Below, in pieces: positions 32,538 through 40,535 of a stretch of 45,194 nt of DNA. The stretch spans positions 1-45,194 of the forward strand of contig CAOYAN010000015.1 in the NCBI GenBank assembly GCA_948562205.1. The letters run 5' to 3'. A model generated the notes under the pieces. That model did not search any database. It was not told the origin of the DNA and saw only the letters and a list, made by a program, of their open reading frames with translations. Every line of letters starts with the position of its first letter. Position 1 is the first letter of the stretch. The translations under genes were made by a program, and so were the position numbers. This DNA comes from an uncultured Clostridia bacterium. Lineage in GTDB: Bacteria; Bacillota; Clostridia; TANB77; CAG-465.

Positions 32538-34052
32538 TCAATCTATGTTAGTATAATCTATATTATTTTCTCTTAATATTTGTTCTAATTTTGAAGTTCT
32601 ATCTTCATTTTTTTCCTGTAATTTAATAATTACATTACTTGATATTCCATATTCACTATTTAATATTTCAGAAATAGTCGAAATACTCTCTTCAGTTTTT
32701 AAAATATTATATGCAAATTCATTTTGTGTAATAACAATTATTTTATCATTATTTACATATATGCCCGCACTTGCAAGCGCAGAATATAATTTTATTTTTC
32801 CTTTTTCTATAACCATTTTTTTAAGATCATCAATATTTGTAAATTCTTTTACTGGCAAATCTTGAATATCTTTTTTTACATCATTTTCTATATTACTGTT
32901 TACATTTTTTATTACTTTAGTATTAGTAAAATTTTTATTTTTAAGTTCCTCTTTCAAGCTAATTATTTCTTTTTCTAGTGTATCTATTTTAGTAAATACT
33001 TCTGATAAATCAACATTTTGATTATCTATATTTGACTTTAAATTACATAGTTCTGCCATACTTGATTTTAAAACTATACTAGGATTTGATGTTAGTCTTA
33101 AATCATTATCAAGTTTTGATAATTTATCTATTATATTTATAATCCTATCCTTTGAAATATCTTTATCATTTATTAATATATTTAAAAATTCTTCTGCAAG
33201 TTGAGAGCAAAGTTGCCTTAAATCTCTTCCTTTTTTTATAACTTTATCCACATTTTCAACTGCACCTAACATATTATATTCTAATATATTTGAAACTATA
33301 TCTAAAACAACTTGTTTATCAACTGCTCCAACTATTCTTAAAACATCATCATATTTTAATTTATCCTTACTTTCTGATACGCACCTTTCCAATATACTTA
33401 ATGCATCTCTTGCAGCACCATCAGCAAGCTTTGCAATATATTTACAAGCTTCTTCTTCATACTCTATTTTTTCTTCAGATAGTACATATTCAATTCTTTT
33501 TAGTAAACTTTCCTCAGATAATCTATTGAATTCAAATTTTAGGCATCTTGATAGTATAGTAACAGGTATTTTGTGTTGCTCTGTTGTAGCAAGAATAAAT
33601 ACCACATTCTCTGGTGGTTCTTCAAGTGTTTTTAAAAGCGCATTAAAAGCACTTGTTGTAAGCATATGGACCTCATCAATTATATATACTCTATATTTTA
33701 CATCAACAGTTGCATATACAACTTCTTGACGTATTTGTCTAATATTTTCAACACTATTATTAGAGGCAGCATCCATTTCTACTACATCTGTAGTATTTCC
33801 CTCAAGTATATTTTTACATACTTCACATTCATTACATGGTTCGCCATCATGAGGATTTAAACAATTTATAGCTCTAGCAAAAACTTTAGCTGCACTTGTC
33901 TTTCCAGTTCCTCTTGTCCCACTAAAAAGGTATGCATGTGATATTTTACCTGTTTTTATTTGATTTTTTAATATCTTAGTTACATTTTCTTGACCAATTA
34001 TATCATCAAATGTATTAGGTCTATATTTTCTATATAATGCGATATATGACAT
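32538..34052 (-). CDS. dnaX: DNA polymerase III subunits gamma/tau
   Basis: A 504-residue clamp-loader ATPase. Walker A is FSGTRGTGKTSAAK; the zinc site is CNECEVC with an earlier Cys; Walker B is YIIDEVHML; sensor-1 and SRC are ILATTEQH and ILSRCLKFEF. The tail (400-504) holds a coiled coil and a tau-like part. The ATG at 34052 follows AGGAGTGG; a longer open frame (to 34124) runs backward through the SRP RNA and is spurious. It is the first gene of dnaX-ybaB-recR, immediately after the SRP RNA. Confidence 0.97.
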   Translation of the reverse strand: MSYIALYRKYRPNTFDDIIGQENVTKILKNQIKTGKISHAYLFSGTRGTGKTSAAKVFARAINCLNPHDGEPCNECEVCKNILEGNTTDVVEMDAASNNSVENIRQIRQEVVYATVDVKYRVYIIDEVHMLTTSAFNALLKTLEEPPENVVFILATTEQHKIPVTILSRCLKFEFNRLSEESLLKRIEYVLSEEKIEYEEEACKYIAKLADGAARDALSILERCVSESKDKLKYDDVLRIVGAVDKQVVLDIVSNILEYNMLGAVENVDKVIKKGRDLRQLCSQLAEEFLNILINDKDISKDRIINIIDKLSKLDNDLRLTSNPSIVLKSSMAELCNLKSNIDNQNVDLSEVFTKIDTLEKEIISLKEELKNKNFTNTKVIKNVNSNIENDVKKDIQDLPVKEFTNIDDLKKMVIEKGKIKLYSALASAGIYVNNDKIIVITQNEFAYNILKTEESISTISEILNSEYGISSNVIIKLQEKNEDRTSKLEQILRENNIDYTNID

Positions 34053-34073
34053 TACTACCACTCCTAAAAAAAA

Positions 34074-34148
34074 CCAAGCACATAGAGTATAATGCTTATT
34101 GCTGCTTCCTTCCGGATCTGACAAGGTTCACAGTTCTCTATTGCTTGG
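34074..34148 (-). ncRNA. ffs: Signal recognition particle RNA (small bacterial type)
   Basis: The RNA closes with CCAAGCA/TGCTTGG and carries the conserved apical sequence GTCAGATCCGGAAGGAAGCAGC with the GGAA tetraloop and asymmetric loop for Ffh. The closing stem followed by eight U acts as its terminator, and the dnaX ribosome site comes directly after. About 75 bases, a short form without Alu domain. Its own promoter is perfect. Confidence 0.95.
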
Positions 34149-34157
34149 CATGAATAC

Positions 34158-34186
34158 ATTATACAACATTTTAATTTTAAATTCAA
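34158..34186 (-). promoter_or_regulatory. Sigma-A promoter of the SRP RNA
   Basis: TTGAAT (34181-34186), 17-base spacer, TATAAT (34158-34163), about 8 bases before the RNA 5' end. Confidence 0.9.
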
Positions 34187-34195
34187 GTATATTTT

Positions 34196-34879
34196 TTATT
34201 TTAATATAAAATTATATTTTGATATATCTTGTCTTAAAACACTAATTCCATTTATAAGTAAATCTTCTGATGGAAATTTAAACTTTAAATTACAAATACT
34301 TGTTTTCCCAGTTACATCTACTATATTTAATTTACATTCAAAGTACATTTGAAGATCATCTACTTTTATATTTAAGTCATTTAAAAAAGTTCCATCAAAA
34401 GTAATTTTTTTAGTATCTTCTGGTGCCTTTACATCATCCATAAAATTTTCATTATCTATATTTAATTCAATATAATATTGATCATCTTTTTGAATAGGAG
34501 TAATTTCTATAATTTTAAGATCACTATTTAAATCATATTTTTGCTCTGTACCTGTCTGAAATATATTTAAATTTCCTTTTTTAATAGGTTCATTAAATCT
34601 TATACTATCAATATATATTCTACTTGCTTCTATATTTTTAGCTACAAGTATATCAATCTTATTTCTCTGTGATAAGCTAAATATTAGGTCTGATATATTT
34701 TCAGCATTTTCATTTGTATCTTTTTCATTTATCTTCGCATATGAATTTATCACCATATCATTTATTCTAAAATTTCCTTGATTTACACTTCCTGTAGTAT
34801 CAAGTAACATCATAGAAACCACTACTGTAATAATTAAAGATACAATTATTACAAAAAAAATTAACTTCTTTTTATTCAT
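34196..34879 (-). CDS. Membrane-anchored hypothetical protein
   Basis: A 227-residue protein with one N-terminal transmembrane helix (about 5-27, LIFFVIIVSLIITVVVSMM) and an extracytoplasmic domain rich in beta strands (RIYIDSIRF, LKIIEITPIQ, YYIELNID, LQMYFECKLNIVDV). The alternating hydrophobic strands suggest a beta-sandwich. No family is recognised. It lies just upstream of the SRP RNA promoter on the same strand and has its own promoter with TTGTAT-17-TATAAT. Role unknown. Confidence 0.65.
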   Translation of the reverse strand: MNKKKLIFFVIIVSLIITVVVSMMLLDTTGSVNQGNFRINDMVINSYAKINEKDTNENAENISDLIFSLSQRNKIDILVAKNIEASRIYIDSIRFNEPIKKGNLNIFQTGTEQKYDLNSDLKIIEITPIQKDDQYYIELNIDNENFMDDVKAPEDTKKITFDGTFLNDLNIKVDDLQMYFECKLNIVDVTGKTSICNLKFKFPSEDLLINGISVLRQDISKYNFILK

Positions 34880-34905
34880 ATATCCACCTCAAACTAATAT
34901 ACTCT

Positions 34906-34934
34906 ATTATACTACAATGGGTATAAAAATACAA
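34906..34934 (-). promoter_or_regulatory. Sigma-A promoter of the 227-residue gene
   Basis: TTGTAT (34929-34934), 17-base spacer, TATAAT (34906-34911). Confidence 0.75.
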
Positions 34935-34969
34935 CCTATAAAATATATATTTATATAGGAGGAGTAAAT

Positions 34970-35149
34970 ATGAATAATTTATTTGGATCTTTTTCAAACT
35001 CTTTAAATAATTGTAATTTTGATAATTTAGATATAAATAAAATACTGGTAATTTTACTACTCCTTACAGATCAATTAAATATTGAAGCAATTCATGTATA
35101 CAGAAATAATTTTATTGTATCTCTTGGAACATTTTCAGAAGATAAATAA
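34970..35149 (+). CDS. Small hypothetical protein (59 residues)
   Basis: Starts MNNLFGSFSNSLNNCNFDNL after a near-perfect ribosome site (AGGAGGAG, 5 bases before ATG) and stops at 35149. A hydrophobic centre (KILVILLLLTD) and the tail YRNNFIVSLGTFSEDK follow. Its strong ribosome site, divergent placement and terminator argue for a real gene. The Asn-rich start and short size recall small coat or membrane peptides of spore formers, but no family is recognised. Confidence 0.6.
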   Translation: MNNLFGSFSNSLNNCNFDNLDINKILVILLLLTDQLNIEAIHVYRNNFIVSLGTFSEDK

Positions 35150-35186
35150 AATGAACCCAAAAGTATTTTACCTTTTGAGTTCATTT
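35149..35186. terminator. Bidirectional terminator
   Basis: AAATGAACCCAAAAGTA (35149-35165) pairs with the sequence up to 35186 (one mismatch, one bulge), between the convergent small gene and the 147-residue gene. Confidence 0.7.
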
Positions 35187-35197
35187 ATAAAACAATA

Positions 35198-35641
35198 TTA
35201 TTTTGATTTATTTATAGTAATATCATAAATTATATCACTACCACGAAAATATTCTTCTACAAGAAAAAGTCCACATTCATTTAACAACATATCGATAAAA
35301 CTCTCATCTGGTGTATTGCACACTTTTATATGCAATGGTTTACCTACACCACAATGTATTAATTCATATTTTCTAAAAGTTTTATCATCATTTGGCGTAA
35401 ATTTTACTAAATAAAATCTATATATTTGCATCAAAACATATCTTATCCAATCAATAATTCTTTCCATCAGATTTTGCATATATTTTGATTTAAATTTTAT
35501 CATAAAATCTTCTCCATCATTTAAAATACATTTTATAAAAAAGGCTAAAGTAATTTTAAAACATGTTCTACGATTATCTTTATTATGATTTTGTAAAAAA
35601 TTCTTAAATAATTTCTTAAAAATAATCAGTTTATTATTCAT
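35198..35641 (-). CDS. Hypothetical protein (147 residues)
   Basis: Starts after GGGAGGAA. The N-terminal third is basic and hydrophobic (MNNKLIIFKKLFKNFLQ), and the C-terminus has FTPNDDKTFRKYELIHCGVG and ESFIDMLLNECGLFLVEEYF. No family is recognised. A second ribosome site before an internal ATG (MIKFKSKYMQ, at 35506) leaves the true start open. It follows the 152-residue gene by 15 bases. Confidence 0.5.
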   Translation of the reverse strand: MNNKLIIFKKLFKNFLQNHNKDNRRTCFKITLAFFIKCILNDGEDFMIKFKSKYMQNLMERIIDWIRYVLMQIYRFYLVKFTPNDDKTFRKYELIHCGVGKPLHIKVCNTPDESFIDMLLNECGLFLVEEYFRGSDIIYDITINKSK

Positions 35642-35656
35642 TTTTTCCTCCCAAAA

Positions 35657-36115
35657 TCAAGATATAGAAATATTTGCTTCAATATTTAATTCTTCTTTTA
35701 TAGCTTTTAAAATTATATTCTTGCGATCTTCAATAGAATCATATTCATCAAGTTCGTAAAATTCACAAATTTCAATATTCCATTTTTCATCTTCATAAGC
35801 TATATTTTTTATTTCTTCTTTTGCATACCCAAGCTTTTTTAAAATATTTTTGATAATTTTTTTCTGATATTTAATTTTTGCTTTTGGAGTTATACCATTT
35901 TTCCTATAATCAATCTTAATCTTTACATTGCTTTCTTTTTTAAAGACTTTTATAACTACTACATCTTTCTTAGAAATAAAATTTACTCTAAGAGCTTTAT
36001 TTATAATATAATTAATTCCAAAAAGCAAGCCTTTATCACTTGTAGAATATTTAATACCCAGTGTTGCATAATCTTCACTTTCCCGTACTATAGTAGTCTT
36101 ATAATTTAATTTCAT
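35657..36115 (-). CDS. Hypothetical basic protein (152 residues)
   Basis: Opens MKLNYKTTIVRESEDYATLG after AGGAGG. It is rich in Lys and Ile, with strands (VVVIKVFKK, VKIKIDYRKN) and helices (KYQKKIIKNILKKLGY, EDRKNIILKAIKEELNI). Soluble, no motif recognised. It is the first gene of a pair with the 147-residue gene, with a promoter that shares a 15-base spacer segment with the promoter at 39226. Confidence 0.5.
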   Translation of the reverse strand: MKLNYKTTIVRESEDYATLGIKYSTSDKGLLFGINYIINKALRVNFISKKDVVVIKVFKKESNVKIKIDYRKNGITPKAKIKYQKKIIKNILKKLGYAKEEIKNIAYEDEKWNIEICEFYELDEYDSIEDRKNIILKAIKEELNIEANISIS

Positions 36116-36174
36116 TAAATTATCCTCCTTTAATAGTTATATTTTTATAGGATTTCATATAAAATTTATGTCTA

Positions 36175-36203
36175 ATTTTACCATATTTTTATGTAAATTT
36201 CAA
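36175..36203 (-). promoter_or_regulatory. Promoter of the 152-residue gene
   Basis: TTGAAA (36198-36203), 17-base spacer, TAAAAT (36175-36180). ATTTTTATGTAAATT (plus strand 36185-36199) in the spacer recurs exactly at 39236-39250. Confidence 0.6.
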
Positions 36204-36227
36204 CTTTTATTTATATTTTTACCAAAA

Positions 36228-36262
36228 AATAATGGTATAGTCATAAAACCATACCATATATA
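36228..36262 (-). terminator. Terminator of the VirD4-like gene
   Basis: ATGGTAT/ATACCAT stem (36232-36238, 36251-36257) followed on the minus strand by TTATTTTTT, directly after the stop codon. Confidence 0.65.
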
Positions 36263-36263
36263 A

Positions 36264-38345
36264 TTAGTGTGAACTATTCTTTCCAAATAATTCATCAAAT
36301 TTTTTTTCAAGTTCTAATTGTAAATCTACATCTGATATTGCATTTCCAGATGAAGATGTAGTACTTGGTTTAGTAGTAGATGTATTACTTGCTGTATTTG
36401 TATTTTTAGGAACAGAATTAATTATTGGTCCCATAGTAGGCTCTTCTATATCAATATCTGACATACTTGATGCAAATGAATTTGTTCCTTTGTTTATATT
36501 TCTTGGTGGTTGATTAGTGCTTTCACTATCAATACTTACATCCATACTTCTTGCTTTCATCTTCTCTGCAAGTCTTCTTTTAGCATCTTCTAAATGTTTT
36601 TGAACATCCATAATTTTTACTGGAAGTATTTCTGTTTTTGGCATTTCTTTTATATCATGTATTTCAAACTTCTTAGCATTATCTTTTTCTGGATGATATT
36701 TATAATACCATGCTTTTTTTGCTCTAATAGGTCTTAGACCTCTAACAAGTATAACTTCTTCGTTTGGGTCAAGACGTTTTAGTTCATCAACAGTCATAAG
36801 CTCTCTACCTTGACGCTGTTCACTTACAGAAATACCTTGTTTTGTTTTTCCATCTTTATCTTTACTTATTGATTTGCTTTGTATTTTAATAGTCTTTTGG
36901 CCTAAACTCTTAGAAAAATATTCACAAGTCTTAATTGATTGACTTCCTAAGAATAGCTGTGTATCACAGTTACCAACAATCGTTTCAAAGTTTTCTTTAT
37001 ATAATGATTCTAACTGATCTAATGCCTGTATAACAATAGATATACTTATTCCCATACTTCTTGTTACACTAAGTTTTCTTTCAAAGTCTGGTATTTGACC
37101 AATATTTGCAAACTCATCAAGTAAGAAGTATACTTGCTGATTTAGTGTACCACCATTTCTATCTGCTTGTAAAAATAGTTTTTGTAGCATTTGTGAGAAA
37201 AACATAGTTGATACAAAGTCATATGTACTATCTGATGTTGATGTTATAACATAAATAGCAAGTTTCTTTTTTCCTAAATCATCAAATTTAATATTGTTTG
37301 ATGTTGTAATTCTTTGCATTGCAGGAGTATCAAAAGTACTAATTTTAGAAATAGTAGAAATAATGATACTTTGCATTGTTTTATCCGCTGATGTAGAAAA
37401 GTTTTCATATTCTTTTCTACCTGGATGTTCTGGTTTTAATTCCTCTAAAAATATTTTTTTAAATACTTCTGGATCAGAACCACCAGCACGAATTATGTTT
37501 AGACAACTTGATATATTTCTCTCCTCAGGTGGTAGTACTGATATAACATAATATATACATGCTTTAATTAGCATCTTAGCAGTATCGTCCCAGAAAGTAT
37601 CACCACCAGCAGGTGCACCTTTTTTTGCACCAACTACAAGTGTTTCTGCAAGAACATCAACACTAGTATTATCAATTATATGTGATAGTGGATTATATCT
37701 ATCACTATATTCTGGGTTTACAAGATTAAATGCTTTTACTTCATAACCTTTTGATTTTAAGAAACCTGATGTTTCCCTATATAGCTCTCCTTTTGGATCT
37801 GTTATTACATATGATCCTAAGGTTTGAAGTATGTTAGGCTTTATATAACATGCAGATTTACCAGTACCAGATCCACCAATTACAAGTACATTTTTGTTTA
37901 TAAGTACTTTTTTTAGATCTGTTCCTAAATAGTGTTCTTTACTTAGTATAAATCCATTTTTCTTGTTTAAAATTTCTCTACCATCAGACATTTTCCTAAA
38001 TTCTTCGCCATTTTTGCTCCAATCACTAGAACCACTTTCAATACCATCATAATCGTTCTTTTCATTTTGTTTCATTTTATATGCTATGTAAATTCCAAAA
38101 ATAATTATAAGTGTCCAAAATGATCCTTTCATAAAAAATCCGAAATCTGCAAAAATTCCTTTAAAAAAAGCAAAACTTGTAATTGCTGGTAAAAGTCTCT
38201 CTGAAATTGTTGCAAGTATAGTTTCACCTTCAACAGCCTCACTTATTGCAAAAGTCAAAGCGCCTATGAATATTACATCAAATATTACATAGGCAATTAA
38301 AATCATTTTTATATCTCTTTTTAAGTCTTCAAAAATATTTTTCAT
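36264..38345 (-). CDS. VirD4/TraG-type coupling ATPase, apparently orphan
   Basis: A 693-residue type IV secretion coupling-type protein. Two N-terminal transmembrane helices (about 13-33 and 74-88). ATPase core: VLVIGGSGTGKSACYIKPN (Walker A), YVITDPKGELYRETSGFL, GDTFWDDTAKML, VYFLLDEFANIGQIPDF (Walker B) and NCDTQLFLGSQSIKTCEYFS. The C-terminal 100 residues are a disordered Ser/Thr/Asn region. Such ATPases recruit DNA or protein substrates to a conjugation or secretion channel. No relaxase, VirB4, VirB6 or pilus genes lie in this window, so it is either an orphan or works with genes elsewhere. It follows the 70-residue gene by 24 bases. Confidence 0.93.
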   Translation of the reverse strand: MKNIFEDLKRDIKMILIAYVIFDVIFIGALTFAISEAVEGETILATISERLLPAITSFAFFKGIFADFGFFMKGSFWTLIIIFGIYIAYKMKQNEKNDYDGIESGSSDWSKNGEEFRKMSDGREILNKKNGFILSKEHYLGTDLKKVLINKNVLVIGGSGTGKSACYIKPNILQTLGSYVITDPKGELYRETSGFLKSKGYEVKAFNLVNPEYSDRYNPLSHIIDNTSVDVLAETLVVGAKKGAPAGGDTFWDDTAKMLIKACIYYVISVLPPEERNISSCLNIIRAGGSDPEVFKKIFLEELKPEHPGRKEYENFSTSADKTMQSIIISTISKISTFDTPAMQRITTSNNIKFDDLGKKKLAIYVITSTSDSTYDFVSTMFFSQMLQKLFLQADRNGGTLNQQVYFLLDEFANIGQIPDFERKLSVTRSMGISISIVIQALDQLESLYKENFETIVGNCDTQLFLGSQSIKTCEYFSKSLGQKTIKIQSKSISKDKDGKTKQGISVSEQRQGRELMTVDELKRLDPNEEVILVRGLRPIRAKKAWYYKYHPEKDNAKKFEIHDIKEMPKTEILPVKIMDVQKHLEDAKRRLAEKMKARSMDVSIDSESTNQPPRNINKGTNSFASSMSDIDIEEPTMGPIINSVPKNTNTASNTSTTKPSTTSSSGNAISDVDLQLELEKKFDELFGKNSSH

Positions 38346-38369
38346 ATATCTTTCCTCACTCTACTACTA

Positions 38370-38582
38370 TTACACTATAGGTTCATCCTCTTCTTCTATA
38401 ATTCTACTAGAATTATTAGATATAGTACTTATATCTTTTTCTTCTCTTGACTTTTCTATTGTACTATATCCAACTAATGTCTCTAGTCCACTGATTTGTG
38501 GATCATGTCTTAACAATTCATCTCCTAAACATACACCTGAACATATTGTGATAGCTATTTTATTTTTTATTTCTTCATTCAT
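38370..38582 (-). CDS. Small hypothetical protein (70 residues)
   Basis: Begins MNEEIKNKIAITICSGVCLGDELL after GGGAGGA, with Cys pair CSGVC and a hydrophilic acidic end (SSRIIEEEDEPIV). It is 24 bases before the VirD4-like gene, so likely cotranscribed. The acidic tail could be a recruitment signal for that ATPase, but this is a guess. No family recognised. Confidence 0.5.
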   Translation of the reverse strand: MNEEIKNKIAITICSGVCLGDELLRHDPQISGLETLVGYSTIEKSREEKDISTISNNSSRIIEEEDEPIV

Positions 38583-38653
38583 AATTAAATCCTCCCAAAT
38601 ATCGTATATATACTACTTATAAACCACATTTATACTACATTTATAAAATATAA

Positions 38654-39181
38654 TTAATCCACCATCTCGAATTTTAGTTCAAGTACTATATATGGCTTGT
38701 GTGGTAAAAGTTTACATCTTCCTTTTACCTCACCACTTAATTCATCTCTATATAGTACAGGTCTTACTTCTTCACCTGTTTGAGTATCTATAATAGAGAA
38801 ATGTCTTTTCATGTTAGGCGTAAACTCTACTTCTTTATATTCTATTCCTTCTTGATTATATATTGAACCATATCTAAGTGGCACATTTGTCTCAGTCGCA
38901 CTAAAGCCTTGATCAGAAAGCTCGCCAGTACTAAGTATTGCTTTTGAATTTGTAAGAGTTAAAAGAACTATAAGTTGTCTTTGTTCATCACCTTTCAAAA
39001 CGCTAAATACTTTTTTTACTTTTCCTTCTTCTTGTACATCAATACATTCGATTTTTTGCAAAGATAATAAGGCATTTCCTTTTTTATATTCTTCTTCATT
39101 TTTCTCAACCAAGAAAGCTATAGTATTCATTCCTGGCATATCAATAACCTCAAATTTATTCATTTGTATCAAAGGTTCCAT
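38654..39181 (-). CDS. Hypothetical protein (175 residues)
   Basis: Opens MEPLIQMNKFEVIDMPGMNT and has many beta-type segments (LIVLLTLTNSKAILSTGEL, FSIIDTQTGEEVRPVLYRDE, HKPYIVLELKFEMVD), consistent with a small all-beta soluble domain. No signal peptide or transmembrane helix. The family is not recognised. Its own TTGTAA-17-TATAAT promoter lies upstream, between it and the CofE-like gene. It may form a transcription unit with the 70-residue and VirD4-like genes downstream. Confidence 0.55.
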   Translation of the reverse strand: MEPLIQMNKFEVIDMPGMNTIAFLVEKNEEEYKKGNALLSLQKIECIDVQEEGKVKKVFSVLKGDEQRQLIVLLTLTNSKAILSTGELSDQGFSATETNVPLRYGSIYNQEGIEYKEVEFTPNMKRHFSIIDTQTGEEVRPVLYRDELSGEVKGRCKLLPHKPYIVLELKFEMVD

Positions 39182-39225
39182 AAATTTTACCTCTTTCTCA
39201 GACTTTTTTTATCTGGTACAATTAT

Positions 39226-39254
39226 ATTATACTACATTTTTATGTAAATTACAA
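39226..39254 (-). promoter_or_regulatory. Sigma-A promoter of the 175-residue gene
   Basis: TTGTAA (39249-39254), 17-base spacer, TATAAT (39226-39231). The spacer contains TACAT-AAAA-ATGTA, a short palindrome that could be an operator. Confidence 0.75.
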
Positions 39255-39280
39255 TACTTAAAAACATATTTAACAAAGTT

Positions 39281-39976
39281 TTATTCTTTTCTTATCAAGA
39301 TAATTGGTGTTAATGTTTTAGCTTGACCTGCTGGATTATCTTTTACTATAAGCTTTAATTCCTCATCAGTATATTCGATTGAATCTGATTTACCAAGAAT
39401 TTCTACATTAAAATCATTTGCATCAACAATCATTGCCTTTACACCAGTTTTTTCATATATCTCATTACATACACCTGTAGAATTTTCAGGTATTCTTATA
39501 CCGAATTCAGCATAATCAGTAAATACATTTCCATAGAAACCATCAAGACCACTTATTTCTGGACCAACAATTTCATAAAATACTCCTCTTTTTCCAAATA
39601 ATTTGCAAAAACCACCTGCTATTGCTGCATATAATACTTTAAATCTACCACAAAGATCTATTGCAAATTGCATTTTATATGGATTATCAACTCCAACACC
39701 TGCATCACTTCTCATAGCAAACTTTGATAAGAATTTTGCAAGTCTTGTAACTTTCATATCCTTTTTATAAACAACTCTTTTTTGACATAGGCCAATTATT
39801 TTTTCGCTTATAGAAATTATATCTCCCTCTTGGTATATAGGTTTTACATATTTTTCTATAATATCAATATAATTTTCTCCAATTTGAACATAATGTGTCT
39901 CAATTGCATGTCTTAAATACTTAGTGTCATTAACCATTATTTCAACATTTTTTCCTTCATTTGCTTTAAATTCCAT
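39281..39976 (-). CDS. F420-0:gamma-glutamyl ligase-like (CofE domain) protein
   Basis: A 231-residue protein that looks like the CofE/F420_ligase family (PF01996): YQEGDIISISEKIIGLCQKR (residues 50-69), then FAIDLCGRFKVLYAAIAGGF and EISGLDGFYGNVFTDYAEFGIRIPEN. CofE adds Glu to coenzyme F420 in methanogens and actinobacteria. No other F420 genes are visible, and F420 is not expected here, so the true activity is unknown, possibly another peptide-bond ligation. It has its own promoter. Confidence 0.7.
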   Translation of the reverse strand: MEFKANEGKNVEIMVNDTKYLRHAIETHYVQIGENYIDIIEKYVKPIYQEGDIISISEKIIGLCQKRVVYKKDMKVTRLAKFLSKFAMRSDAGVGVDNPYKMQFAIDLCGRFKVLYAAIAGGFCKLFGKRGVFYEIVGPEISGLDGFYGNVFTDYAEFGIRIPENSTGVCNEIYEKTGVKAMIVDANDFNVEILGKSDSIEYTDEELKLIVKDNPAGQAKTLTPIILIRKE

Positions 39977-40041
39977 AAATGTCCCTCTCTTCTTTGTAGA
40001 TATACTACTATTTAATTTAAAATCAATTAATTCTTAAGATA

Positions 40042-40070
40042 ATTATACTAATCTTACCATATTTTTGCAA
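40042..40070 (-). promoter_or_regulatory. Sigma-A promoter of the CofE-like gene
   Basis: TTGCAA (40065-40070), 17-base spacer, TATAAT (40042-40047). Confidence 0.7.
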
Positions 40071-40125
40071 TACTTTTTATATATTTTTTCTATTTTTGCA
40101 CTTATCATACCTAAATTTCAAAATT

Positions 40126-40160
40126 TAGAAAAAAATAAATGCCAATAATTTGACATTTAT
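40126..40160 (-). terminator. Terminator of RNase P RNA
   Basis: ATAAATGTC/GGCATTTAT stem on the minus strand (40152-40160 with 40135-40143) followed by a run of U, just past the rnpB 3' end. Confidence 0.8.
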
Positions 40161-40170
40161 AAATTAATAT

Positions 40171-40497
40171 AAGCATTTCATAAGCCGGATTCTGTTTTAA
40201 ATAGTCATTTATCTAGGATATATATCACTATATATCTCGAGCCACCAACCACGAAAGACGACGGGCCATCTTAACCTTTCTTATCTGGTGTTGCACCAAG
40301 TGGGGTTTACACCATCTTTATGTCTCCATAAAGATCTGTGAGCTCTTACCTCACATTTTCACCCTTACCATAAATGGCGGTTATTTTCTGTTGCACTTTC
40401 CTTAGGATCACTCCCACTAGACGTTATCTAGCACTATTGCCCTATGGTGTCCGGACTTTCCTCTTGAAAAAATTTCAAGCGACTATTAGAAATACTT
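40171..40497 (-). ncRNA. rnpB: RNase P RNA (class A)
   Basis: The P1 helix pairs AAGTATTTC (5' end, 40489-40497) with GAAATGCTT (3' end, 40171-40179). The conserved GAGGAAAGTCCGGAC segment follows the first stem, GGTAAGGGTGAAAATGTGAGGTAAGAGCTCAC marks P10-P12, and ACAGAATCCGGCTTA is the universally conserved 3' part. About 327 bases. It processes the 5' ends of tRNAs with the RnpA protein. Confidence 0.97.
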
Positions 40498-40503
40498 GTT
40501 ATT

Positions 40504-40532
40504 ATTATACCAAAATAACAGAAAAAAAGCAA
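40504..40532 (-). promoter_or_regulatory. Sigma-A promoter of rnpB
   Basis: TTGCTT (40527-40532), 17-base spacer, TATAAT (40504-40509). It lies just after the stop of the HepT-like relic. Confidence 0.8.
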
Positions 40533-40535
40533 ATT

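Noticed and set aside
34053..34124. Longer start for dnaX (MSDPEGSSNKHYTL...)
   Set aside because: These codons read through the SRP RNA; the ATG at 34052 has the ribosome site and matches DnaX N-termini.
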